Below are positions 41,748 to 52,404 of a DNA stretch of 64,000 nt, piece by piece. The stretch comes from Hippasteria phrygiana (taxonomy: Eukaryota; Echinodermata; Asteroidea; Valvatida; Goniasteridae), in contig JAZGUH010000157.1 of the NCBI GenBank assembly GCA_037893225.1, positions 434,001 through 498,000 of the forward strand, given 5' to 3'. The notes under the pieces were generated by a model. That model was not told the DNA's origin, did no database searches, and saw nothing but the letters and a program-made list of their open reading frames with translations. How positions within the stretch are numbered: the first letter of the stretch is position 1; each line of letters begins with the position of its first letter. The position numbers were made by a program, and so were the translations under genes.

Positions 41748-41865
41748 AAAGCCCCCTCCCCAACCCCCCCCACCCCCCAACCCCCTCCACCCCCCAACCC
41801 CCTCCCCAACCCCCTCCCCAACCCCCCAACCCCCCCCCCCCCCACCCCCACCCCCAACCCCCAAT
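41748..41865. repeat. CCCCAACCCCC simple repeat
   Basis: C-rich tract with periodic AA (CCCCCAACCCCCTCCAC). The apparent proline- or glycine-rich frames on both strands are composition artefacts. Confidence 0.9.
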
Positions 41866-42110
41866 AAACAAATGGCAAGGACAAATTATTTCTTGCCAAT
41901 TGTTTTTCAGCCTCTAGCCAGCTGCTGAAATGTTCAAGGTTACAGCACTTGTACCAACTTTTGTTTTCTAATTTTAACTGAGAGAAGTGAGGTGGTGTCT
42001 TACACAAACAAAAACATTTGAAACCGAAATTGTTTACACCGAGTCCATTATGAAATGGAAAGTTACATTCGTGTACATTTGTACATGTATGTGTGTACAG
42101 GTTCTGTATA

Positions 42111-42280
42111 TATCTCCGAGGACAAGAGGACAAAGGAAATACAAAGAAACCTTTCAGTCCTGGCATGTCAAGTCTTTTGTTGAAATCGGTCCTCGCATGT
42201 AGAAAGTACGTGCTTAGTCGTGTTGGGTTATATTAAAGGAACAATAGGAAAGTGGAAACACAAAGCATTGTCCTCTCACG
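42111..42280. mobile_element. MITE with TCCGAGGACAA ends, family H copy 1
   Basis: Left TATCTCCGAGGACAAGAGG and right CATTGTCCTCTCACGTA are inverted. The interior shares AACCTTTCAGTCCT and TTAAAGGAACAATAGGAAA with copy 2 at 46078. Confidence 0.7.
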
Positions 42281-43720
42281 TATTTTCAACCCCAATTTTT
42301 GATAGTGGCCCCCTGAAGTAATTATCTTTATTCTCCCACAGATAACCCGAACCCCATTTTCCCTCTTAACCCCTTTTTCAGAAGTGTGGACATGGGCAAG
42401 TCCACACAATGTCTTCGCTACCTGCCTAGTGTGGACATCTTTTGTTCCGAGGTCCACACAACGTATGTAATGCTTGTACACAGTGTTCTAGCCAGGCATT
42501 AAATAGTGCTAGCACCTTCTTCGCTTTCGGGAATTAGCACTTCTGCCCCTACGCTTCCACTATGCTTTATATTTAAGAGCAACAGTATATATATTCTAAA
42601 CAATTTCAAATGAACTAAATTTTGCCAATATAATCTTAAAAACTTTTGCTCAAAACAGTCAAGGGAAAGTGACCAGGATTTGCCTCAGATTGCACCACAG
42701 AGCATCCAGAATCCAAATTTGTTCAGGCCCCTTAAGCGGACCCCGGACCTCATACCGTAAGGGCTTTGTGCTACGCCCTCGCATTGTCCATCCTTGACCA
42801 AAATGACTCTACGCTTATACATGTAAGGTACATGTATACTTTGGGCTTTGTATACATTTGTAATTGCTACATGTGCAGGGGTAGCTTGAAATAATGGAGT
42901 AACCAAAATGAAATGACCGCACTTGCCTTTAAATATTTGGGAATAAACATGAGGAGTCGCGTGGATGGAGTGGGCTTCGCCTCTTCTCCAACCATGGAGA
43001 CGCAGCGGGCAAGAGCTCTCAACTCACGGTGGAACCTGGCATGGGGGCCTCATAGTGATTAAAACCCTCTCCTCCCCCTCTTTCTCACCCCCCCCCCCCC
43101 CACTCTCTCTCGACTGTTTGTTCAAATGCATAAGATCAGTGTGGGGGTGGGCCTTGTTGAATGTGACGGCTGAGTGCTCTACTGTTTTAATTGCAAATGT
43201 CCACGCATGTACATGTAAATAGTTGTAGAGGCTCAGCCTCAGCGGAAACCATCCTCATCAACGAAAAAGTCCCCCCGGATATTGAAAGATGTACCGGTAC
43301 TAAGAGGCACACATGGGTTTTGTTGATGACTTTGCTGATATTCAACTATTCATTGCTTTTGGAATTTACAGATCTTGACATACATTGTGTATAATTATAT
43401 TTAGAGTGTCTTAGTCTTTACATTTTACATCCATGGGTATCTTAGCCCCCATAGTCAAAAACATATTAATTCAAGTCGGGATAAAGTACATGAACTGCAC
43501 TTTTTGCAGTGCAAATACATGTATAATAGGAAGTTGAGGTTGATAACATAATTGTACAGTGTAGATGAAAGCATTTCAATCACATTTTATGTAGACATTT
43601 TCATGTATCACTGGCTAAGGTGTCTGTTGGAGGCCTAGACTATGGGAAGTCTGACAAGAGCTCGGTACATTGGCTTCATTTCATTTTTTTCTTCATTTTA
43701 TTGGAAATTCTTTGTGATAA
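42281..43720. other. Intergenic, no gene identified
   Basis: Contains a C tract at 43090-43101 and scattered ACATGTAC words. No ORF with recognisable homology. Confidence 0.4.
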
Positions 43721-43729
43721 ATTTATGTT

Positions 43730-43916
43730 CCATTTCTCCCTTTTTTTTTCTATTGTCCAGAATATGGATTATTGACTAACCATTCCGAGAACTTCACTTT
43801 CACAACTTCAATAAATTTTATGTGGTCGGTGTAATTTCTGTTATTATTTTTTTTTCATTTTTATTTATTTGAGTCTTGCAGTGAAACATTAAAATAAACT
43901 GATTGAATTGAATTGA
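43730..43916 (+). repeat. Possible truncated LINE 3' end
   Basis: T-rich sequence with AATAAATTTTATGTGGTCGG and ending AATAAACTGATTGAATTGAA. The TTGAA pentamer tail suggests the 3' end of a 5'-truncated LINE. No coding part remains, so this is weak. Confidence 0.35.
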
Positions 43917-44639
43917 AGTACATGTACATGTACCATGCCAGCAAATCCCCAGAAAAATCTGAGCACACATTGTGGTTTACCAGCTGAATGGGCAATCGTT
44001 GTTCTTTCGAGTTGCTCCGACCAGCAGCTTGCCTGTGAAGTGAAAGTGTTAATTCATGCCGGCATGAAAATGTGATATCGTTTTACGTGGAGGAAAATCC
44101 GTGTTAACTGGAATCTCAGGTGCTGGGCACATCCTGCCGATGGAGTGCGGAGTCACCTTACACTTCCTTCAGCCCTCCCTTTGCTAATTTCCATGTGGAA
44201 GGAGTGGGCTGGCTCACCAAAAGGATTTTGCCTTCGTTATTAGGGGCGGGGGAGGGGGTCACTAGCTTTGAATTTAAAGATTCTAAAACAAGTATCAGTC
44301 CCTTCATGTATGGATTTCCATCGGTCAAATTTTTGGAAGCGGGTATTGTTACAAATGCATGGATCCAGCAAACTTGCATTTTGATAATGGTACTACAGTT
44401 CACTGTACAGAGTGCTTCCAGAGTTCAATCAAAACAGTATAGGTAAGTACAAATGTACATGTACATGTACAGTAGCAAGATGTACATGTAGTGTAAGGAT
44501 CTGAACCCTTGCAAATGTCGGTGATATGGTAAAATAGAGCACAGCCAGTTATCACTTACATTGTACCTTTCATGTGTTAAGACTACATGTACAATGTACA
44601 CGTATGTTTGTAGGAACTATGCATACAATAGATTCCCCC

Positions 44640-45335
44640 CCCCCTGCCATGCCCGCCTGCCCCGTCTGGTCTGTCCCGCCCCCGCCCCGCCTGCCCTGTC
44701 CGGCCTGCCTTGCCACGCCTGCCCCGTCCGGCCTGCCCGCCACGCCACGCCTGCCCCGCCACGCCTGCCCCGCCACGCCTGCCCCGCCACGCCTGCCCGC
44801 CACGCCTGCCCCGCCACGCCTGCCACGCCTGCCACGCCTGCCCCGCCACGCCTGCCCCGCCACGCCTGCCCCGCCACGCCTGCCCCGCCACGCCTGCCCC
44901 GCCACGCCTGCCCCGCCACGCCTGCCCCGCCCCGCCACGCCCGCCCCGCCACGCCTGTCCCGCCACGCCTGTCCCGCCACGCCTGCCCCGCCACGCCTGC
45001 CCCGCCACGCCTGCCCCGCCACGCCTGCCCCGCCACGCCTGCCCCGCCACGCCTGCCCCGCCACGCCTGCCCCGCCACGCCTGCCCCGCCACGCCTGCCC
45101 CGCCACGCCTGCCCCGCCACGCCTGCCCCGCCACGCCTGCCCCGCCACGCCTGCCCCGCCACGCCTGCCCCGCCACGCCTGCCCCGCCACGCCTGCCCCG
45201 CCACGCCTGCCCCGCCACGCCTGCCCCGCCACGCCTGCCCCGCCACGCCTGCCCCACCACGCCTGCCCCGTCTTGCCTGCTCCGTCTTGCCTGCCCCGTC
45301 TTGCCTGCCCCGTCTTGCCTGCCCTGTCCTGCGCT
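44640..45335. repeat. 14-bp GC-rich minisatellite (CCTGCCCCGCCACG)
   Basis: Roughly 45-48 tandem copies of CCTGCCCCGCCACG with variants (CCCGTCTTGCCTGC at the right end). Because 14 is not a multiple of three and the unit contains no stop in any phase, several frames on both strands stay open for 230-335 codons. These include proline-rich frames on one strand and collagen-like GRRGGAGVAGQAW frames on the other. They are not evidence of a protein. Confidence 0.95.
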
Positions 45336-45437
45336 GCACTCCAATCAGTGTACATTCTGCCAATTCAAATTCAACTTACAGATTCACCCTGGCAGACTTT
45401 AAACCCTTTTGTATGTGTATTTTCAATCTTGGTACCA

Positions 45438-45667
45438 TTAACCCCTTGAACCCGGGCAAACCGGGAATATTATGGGGGCGCCGGGGCACCAGGCCGGGTT
45501 ATGCAGCAAAGCGAAACGGAAACAAGAGGCTTGTGCAGCCAAGCATAACGTACACAATACCCCAATAATAGTTTGAAAATGCAGAAATTGGCGTGTATAG
45601 ACGTCAACCAGCCGGGTGGCAATTTTCAATCTGCACATATTTGTGTCAACCGGTGGCAAGGGGTTAA
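45438..45667. mobile_element. piggyBac-like MITE, family A copy 3
   Basis: TTAACCCCTTGAACCCGG at the left, GTGGCAAGGGGTTAA at the right, TTAA at both ends. Interior AAGCGAAACGGAAACAAG and ACCCCAATAATAGTTTGAAA match the copy at 58920 in reverse orientation. Confidence 0.82.
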
Positions 45668-45756
45668 ATGCAAATGTGTATGGTAAAGTTTGAACAGTAT
45701 TGCTTTGAGTTTTTGCTAAATCTATATCCCTGTTGGGTAATAAGAGTGCCATATGG

Positions 45757-45789
45757 TACATGTACATGTACATGTACATGTACATGTAT
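45757..45789. repeat. ACATGT hexamer microsatellite
   Basis: More than five perfect TACATG units. Shorter runs of the same hexamer occur dozens of times in the window, densest after about 38 kb. A C tract (45808-45830) follows closely. Confidence 0.95.
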
Positions 45790-46077
45790 ATTGTGCCCAC
45801 ATGTAACACCCCCCCCCCCCCCCCCCCCCCAACTACTACCACCTGACTACCACCACCACCAGCTAGATCATGTTCAGATCAAAGTGGGTCAGACACATTG
45901 TAACACGTACAGTAGTTCTCAGAAGTTTATTTTTTACAATAGAAGTACATCTCCATGTACTGTACATGTTTAATGTACATGTTTAATGTATGCCAGTCCT
46001 GTGTTATGTAGTACATGTAGTACCCTTTAATTAAAACAATGAATTTGTGTTTGTGCCACTACACGTGTGCAGGTTCT

Positions 46078-46248
46078 ACGTCCGAGGACAATGACGAAAA
46101 AAAGAAAATATAAAGGAACCTTTCAGTCCTCGCAAGTCAGTCTTTTGTTGAAAACTGTCCTTGGATGTAAAATTGCTTAGTCTATGGGGTTGGGTTATAC
46201 AATGTATTAAAGGAACAATAGGAAACACAAAGCATTGTCCTCGGAAGT
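46078..46248. mobile_element. MITE with TCCGAGGACAATG ends, family H copy 2
   Basis: ACGTCCGAGGACAATG and CATTGTCCTCGGAAGT are clean inverted ends. 171 bp, non-coding. Confidence 0.75.
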
Positions 46249-46843
46249 ATTGGAAAAGTACGAGACAATGCCGCTGAGCGATTTTCTGCTCTTTTCAATG
46301 GGCCATGTCGCATTTATTTATGCCATAACTTCAGATTTTCTCTAGACAACCTACTGAATCCAACAAAATCCAACAACACAAGTCTGCTAAATCCAACAAC
46401 CGTTCACAGCCCACATCAGCAACATCCAACGTCCAACAGAAAATAACCAGTCTGTCGGATGCTGTTGATTAGGGCTGTGCATTCAATTTACAGTCTGCAA
46501 TTACATGTACTCCCTTGCTCTTCGTGTGCGTCATGAAAATGTTTGTCTTGTATCAAAGACGTCACATAGTTCAATCACATTGATTAGGAGCTACCTCATA
46601 ATGTACATGTATGTACCTTGGCATGCGCAGGCCTGTGTACTTTTTAATTAGATATGTGCAATGGATGTACAGGTACAACTTTCATGTACATGTACATGTA
46701 GATGATGTATTGCTTGTGCTCACATTTTTCATCTCGCACGGCAACCACTTCATCTCAGGTCTTGTGGAAATGTATTAAAAGTTTACTAACTGATTAAATT
46801 CAGTTGTAATGTACCCTGTACACTGTCCGTATGTTTGGTTTGT

Positions 46844-47340
46844 CCATAGAGCTGTATTAAATTACAAGAGCGCTAACTCCCGATCTTAGGCGCGGAGATA
46901 CTTTAAATCGTTCCTGCGCGCAGACATTTTGAATTCGTGTGCGTGTTTGTAGAACATAATGAAATTAGATGGAGTGAATTTTAAAAGTGTACTCTAAATG
47001 CAACGCAGAAGTACAATATACGCAAACAACTTAAAGCGCGTCATGACGGTTATAAAACGTCACGGCAAAAATGATCTGCGGCACGGTACGCGTTTGCGTT
47101 GTTTGCGCAGAGCAAAATGAAACGCTCACTGATTGTGCGTTTCGGGTTTCGGCGTATCGGCTTCGATAACGCAACTTTAAAGAATACAAATGCAGATATG
47201 CAAATAGCCGTACAAAAGCAGTACAAAATTTAGAGTTTTCCCCCGTAGGTTTGTACACAAACATGGATGCGCCCAGCAGGCATCACTTTGTACATCGAGT
47301 CAGCGCTCTAGTAATTTAATATACACAATGTAGCTCTATG
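46844..47340. mobile_element. TIR element with CATAGAGCTGTATTAAATTA ends
   Basis: Left CATAGAGCTGTATTAAATTA then GAGCGCT; right AGCGCTCTAGTAATTTAATA then GTAGCTCTATG. About 500 bp, no recognised ORF. Confidence 0.7.
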
Positions 47341-48115
47341 GGTTTGTCACACTTACTACAAATCAGTTATTGACTGCTGTAATGTGGGACTTGGTTTAAG
47401 ATTCCAAATCCGAATGGTGGAAAACTGGTCATAGGATGTTGATTGCTGAGGGAAATCTGCATCATTTTGTAGGTGCGCTGGCCTGCTACATATGTATTTG
47501 GCCCCTCTTTGATAAGATTCAGTTGTGCGTTTTAAATCTGATCGGGATCAGGCATCTTCCCTGGAACCCCTTCATGTCCGACGCCAATCTGTTGCCTCAT
47601 TAAGCCTCTTTTGTCGATACTGTCATTGGAAGGTGTTCCAGTGGCCTTTCAATATTGGGTCATTCCGTGCCAAATCACCTAGAGGCTGTCAGGGGTCCAA
47701 CTCGGATTTGGTTGACACTTTCTAAAAATACCTCAGCATGTATAACACACGCAAAAGTTTAGTGCCAAACTCCAAGTCGTTCATGAGATGACCTGAAAAT
47801 TCCTACCCCGCCCGCTTTTGCCATTCCTTGTAGGCCTACCAGTAATGTTTTATGCATTTTTGGAAGCCAATATCCCCAAAATGCATTGGAATTTTTACCA
47901 AAAAAGTAACATTTATGAAATACATGTACATGTACATTGTACATTGTAAGTAAATAATAGTGACAGTATATAAACTCCTCAAAAAAAGTTCGGAAACTCA
48001 AGTTTGACAGACGATTTCTCTCTTGTTTCCAACTCCTTTTCCTTGAATTTGGTATCATTGGAAAGCCCTGTCATTCTTCTTTACAATGATGTGTCATTTG
48101 TTATGATTAAGCAAT

Positions 48116-49675
48116 AAGCCTTTTGCGCGTTGATTTGCATAGATCCTTGTACCCCGTCTTCGCTCAATCTAAGATGCACAGCGTGCGCCGGTCGTGCCAG
48201 ACTGATCATTATTATGCATGTCAGTACCGTTGTTGCTAGACCACGTGATTCGGGGCAAGCTGCAACGTGGCGACGCACGGCCAGTGGTGGTTTCCCTGTC
48301 TGGTATCTGGAACTACCGCTGGGTGAAACAGCGCACGATAGAGACTGTCACCATTCTAAAACACAACAACCGCTCGAATCGTTACAGTACATGTTGTATG
48401 TTCTACTCAAAACGCGGCCTATTTTTAGCAATTATAGTTTCTTTAATGGATAACAACTTCAAAGGTTGGAACGTGAAGAAACTGCAGAAATTTCTTGAGG
48501 AGAGAGGGGTTTCAATAACGGGTTACCTGAAGAAAGAACTGGTTGAACTGTGCAAGTGCGTGGCCAAATTGACAACCGACCCGAATCTTTCAAGCCCCAA
48601 CTTGACAAAAGATTGAAAGACGCTGGCTTCACATTTTCCGACCCATTTAATCTTCCTGGATTTACGAAGGATTTTTCGAATATACCAGATTTCGGACTTC
48701 ACGATGTCTTCAATTATTTGATTTGTTTTCGAGCGGATTACGACCGGCGAAAACTTATTCGTAAATATACAAAAACAATTTCTGCAAGACCAGTCACTTA
48801 CGTAAAAACCGATATTGAGACCTTGCTCAACAGAATCTTTCTTCATCCAACCTTTCCCACAAATAAAAAAAAGAATGGAAAGAGAGATTTTTTGGATGCC
48901 TTTAACAACCCCCACCCTCCTTACCCCCTAAACGAACTTTGACTCACTGCGGCTATTTCCTGAGATGATAAAAAAAAAAAGAAGATAAACTGATCATTCC
49001 TTGAATTTTGTCTGCACACACCGGTTCTTTCTTTCTTGCTATTTTCAAAATTTAAAAAGCACTTTATCTTGTAAAGAACAAGAACTTCAACCAAAATTAA
49101 CAATCGGTTAACCAAGGCCCTGAAACAAAAAGTTCCATCACATTGACTATCGTAACACATAGTCTGCATGTATGATTACGCCCCCTCCCAATAAAAACAA
49201 AAACAAAATTGTTCATCTCCACCGAAAAGTCTTTTCTGGGCCATTTTTTTTATTCAACGAAGACACTTCTCACGGTTCGACTTCGGCTTCGGAAAGGGTA
49301 GCCACAAACGCCATTCATGTGGGGACGGTCCGAAAAGCGCGAGTCGCTGTTGCATGTTCCGTAAGAACAGTGCTTCTTCGCAGGCATTCTCAAGCACTAA
49401 ATCCCACAAACTTCGTATCTTATGTTAATGTCTAGATTCCAACAATAACCAGTACTAGAGTCTGACAAAATCTGCGTAGAAATTTATCGTTTTAAAGTGA
49501 CAAGAAACGTATGAATCGCGTACATGTACTTCGATCACGGCAAGTAAACACGTATGCGATATGCATTGACATTGTGTCTGCACGCGCGTATGCGAGAAAG
49601 CTTGCCCCGAATCACGTGTCGTGGCAACAATCACTACGCAGCGGGGTCAAAGTACGGGTTACACGCAAAAGGCTT
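48116..49675 (+). mobile_element. 1560-bp AT-flanked element with SAP-domain gene (ISL2EU-like)
   Basis: Ends AAGCCTTTTGCG and CGCAAAAGGCTT with AT duplicated outside (48114-48115, 49676-49677). The empty site is read directly from the intact right TIR of the host element, which has GCAATTGGGGG with a single AT. A 20-bp perfect inverted repeat lies further in (48242-48261 and 49599-49618, CACGTGATTCGGGGCAAGCT). It carries a frameshifted SAP-domain gene. An AT duplication and a SAP/YqaJ-type accessory protein fit ISL2EU transposons; assignment is inference. Confidence 0.75.
48447..48942 (+). pseudogene. SAP-domain transposon protein, N-terminal part, frameshifted
   Basis: From the ATG at 48447 the frame reads MDNNFKGWNVKKLQKFLEER then GVSITGYLKKELVELCK, a SAP domain. 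Near 48558 a one-base shift is needed to continue in the other frame: QIDNRPESFKPQLDKRLKDA, FTFSDPFNLPGF, FSNIPDFGLHDVFNYLICFR, ending near 48942. The order SAP, a linker, then a conserved DVFNYL segment is typical of invertebrate SAP/YqaJ transposon proteins. The nuclease region is missing. Confidence 0.65.
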
Positions 49676-49813
49676 ATTGGGGGATGTGCAGCACAGCTGA
49701 ATATGGGGCTGGGTGTAAAGTGAAATGTCACAAAAGGCATTGCTATTGTCATACAGTGCATTCCCCTTTTGCTTGGAGGATGGGAATGTGCAACAGATCT
49801 GCAACAGATCCTG

Positions 49814-49927
49814 ATGATTGATGAATGGGACGCCATCCCACAGAAACGTGTGAACCGGCTCGTGAACAGTATGAGGAGGAGGTGCCAGGCTGTTGTGGCT
49901 ACATTTGGATTGTCCACCCGCTACTGA
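49814..49927 (+). pseudogene. Tc1-like transposase C-terminal fragment
   Basis: In frame to a TGA: MIDEWDAIPQKRVNRLVNSM then RRRCQAVVATFGLSTRY. EW..IPQ...NRL..SM..RCQAV is the C-terminal signature of Tc1-family transposases. The frame stays open somewhat upstream but without catalytic Asp motifs. It belongs to the 47973-50528 element. Confidence 0.85.
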
Positions 49928-50534
49928 GGCTCTTGACTTAACATTGTTCAATGAAGAAACTGGTCAATGATTAAACCAGAAAAAAAGACTTTCCGTACGT
50001 CTTGTTTTTTCTTTTGTTAGTGATAGAGTGTTGCATTGTACTGTGAGAGAGACTTATTGTTACTGATGGAGCATTACTGGGTGTTTGAGTGCAGAAAATG
50101 ACAAATTCTTTTACTCTGTTTGAAACGCAAGCACATCAACAACAGAGTTGCTACCCCGGGGGCAATTTATTGTGACAGGCCATGTGGATTTCTGAACTTT
50201 TTCCGCACATTTATGGCTTACAACCTTTAAATATTGGTTAGTAAGCAGAAAATCATTCAAGACACACCAATCCTCCAAACAATTCCTAACAGCAAGAGTC
50301 AATACACTTTTGGACAATAGCAATGCATTTTGTAAAATTTCACTTTACACCCAGCCCCATATTCAGCTGTGCTGCACATCCCCCAATTGCTTAATCATAA
50401 CAAATGACACATCATTGTAAAGAAGAATAACGGGGCTTTCCAATGATACCAAATTCAAGGAAAAGGAGTTGGAAACAAGAGCGAAATCGTCTGTCAAACT
50501 TGAGTTTCCGAACTTTTTTTGAGGAGTTTAGTAA

Positions 50535-50765
50535 ATAAATCATGACACCTGGTGTGCTGTCATTTTCAAGAAAAGTTTAACTTTTGTATGAATCACCAGC
50601 AATGGTCAGCCGACAATCGTTTGGAATAGTCGAATTACATGACCTGATAATTCCTTGACATTGCTCTATTTTGCCTGAAGTAGGGTCGGAGAACCAGACC
50701 ACAAGAAAAAAAAAATTCTCCGTTTTCCCAGCATCTATGCAAACAAAACTTGGGGGAAAGTACTA
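50535..50765 (+). repeat. Dispersed repeat family F, copy 2
   Basis: ACACCTGGTGTGCTGTCATT, GTCAGCCGACAATCG, TATTTTGCCTGAAGTAGGG and TTTTCCCAGCATCTATGCA match copies at 35.2 kb and 57.9 kb, without the TIR insert of copy 1. Confidence 0.7.
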
Positions 50766-51563
50766 ATCCCTAAATCCCCAATTTTCATTTCTGTTAATTA
50801 CAGAAAAAGCATGTTGATGAACGTGTACTTTTAAAGGGCCAAACAGCTCACCCTTTTGTACGCCGTCAAGGCCAAATAGCGCCCTCACTGTCATCTCTGG
50901 ACTGTGGATTGGTCAGAAAGCAAGCACATATGCCTGCACTGCTGGTGAGCTGGAAAATGTCTACTGTACATGTATGCATGTGCAGAGAAATAAAATTCCC
51001 CTTTCTTAAAATTTGAGAAAAAGCAGGGCTCTTGGTTCAAAACTATGTACATATGTCCTAGACCAGACAGGAATTTCCAAGATTTGCACACATTAAACAC
51101 AAAAAAAGGTCTCGAGCCTGGGAAGCCTTTCACTGTTATGTGAAAGGGCTTAACTTGAGCCCTATCAGAGCACAGGTGCACATTGTACGGAAGTTCATTG
51201 ACCTTTCAAACATTAATTATTTGTATACAATCAGTTAAAGCTAAATTGTTCCTGCGTGTCTTGCAGATTCATTTAATCGTTTGACTGCGTATTTGTTTCT
51301 TTGTGTTAGCAGCGTCAGCATCACCTGCGAGTTGCTAAATTTTCATCCTCTATTAGGAGAACAAACGGTGATTCGCGAACATCGTCCAATCGTGGAATTA
51401 TGGAAGTTCTATTCAACTTCTATTTTTGCGGTGCTGTGCGTTGGTACGAATTATTCAATGCGCGTGATCGACGATCCACCAATCAGATGGCAGGGATTTA
51501 TTCTGGTGTTGTATTGTGCAGTGCAGAACTTGACACAGAATACATACATGCAAAATTACACGT

Positions 51564-52076
51564 TTAAAGAGCAACTTCAACGGCTTTTAATGTTATTGTG
51601 TTCAATATATAATAAATTACTTATTTATTACAAAATCATGTTTGTTTTGCGTCTCAATGTTGTGTTATTTTGTGAGAAACCATTATCATTTTCTTTCGAG
51701 TTCATGAAAACTTTCCACAAATTGTCCGCTAGTGGCGCTGTTGAGAAATGAAAGAAACCGTAGAAAGCTGCACGCGATGTTATGTGCATGTGTACGTGTC
51801 GCGTTGTTGCATGCTCAACGGTAATACGTCAGAAATTAATATTTATCAGATGTAAATGAGCTTTGATGTCACGCTCGTTTTCACGAAACTGGGATAGACT
51901 CTCGGAAGAAGAAAGGCAACAAAAATGCATTTTTTGTACATAAAAACCGGCGTCAAAGATGGGGATCTTGACAAGTATTTGTTTTATTTGACATGTATGT
52001 ACATGTAGCTCTTCTCAATTAAATTGAAACCTAAAAAAGTTGGGAATCGTTGGAGTTGCTCTTTAAAACTGGCTGT
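51564..52076. mobile_element. TIR element with TTAAAGAGCAACTTCAACG ends
   Basis: Left TTAAAGAGCAACTTCAACGG and right CGTTGGAGTTGCTCTTTAA. The TTAA at both edges may be the target duplication. Interior non-coding, 513 bp. Confidence 0.65.
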
Positions 52077-52404
52077 TACTGTTTTTGATACAAATGCCTA
52101 AAGTTACATGTACCCAAGAAGCCAGTCTTGTGTACATGTACATGTACTTTATGTAGGACCCACTTTACATGTACATGTACATGTATGTACGCCATGTGCA
52201 GATATTTCCAAAATGATTTGATAGGCAAAATAGCACTATAAAACAAAAACTAGAGTTTGTGGTACAAACACACGGTGTTGGGCTTTTTCAGTTTGATTAC
52301 ATAAGAGAATAGATCCACATGTATGTAATCACTAATTGTGAGAAGTTTGTGTGCTGCAGTTCATGAAGCATGACGTTCCCAAAAAATGTTGATTTTTGAG
52401 GTTT

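Larger units (their letters stand above)
47973..50528. mobile_element. Tc1/mariner-like element with nested insertion in its left TIR
   Basis: Ends AACTCCTCAAAAAAAGTTCG and the complement, with TA outside both ends (47971-47972 and 50529-50530). The TIR of about 190 bp is whole at the right (50340-50528). On the left it is split: 47973-48113 and, after the insertion, 49678-49727. A Tc1-like transposase tail remains inside. Without the insert it would be about 1.0 kb. Confidence 0.85.

Noticed and set aside
41622..41928. Glycine-rich and proline-rich ORFs
   Set aside because: They come from the CCCCAACCCC simple repeat and its flanks.
44561..45568. Long proline-rich or collagen-like open frames
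   Set aside because: They are different phases of one 14-bp tandem repeat and are open in several frames on both strands, so they give no evidence of coding.
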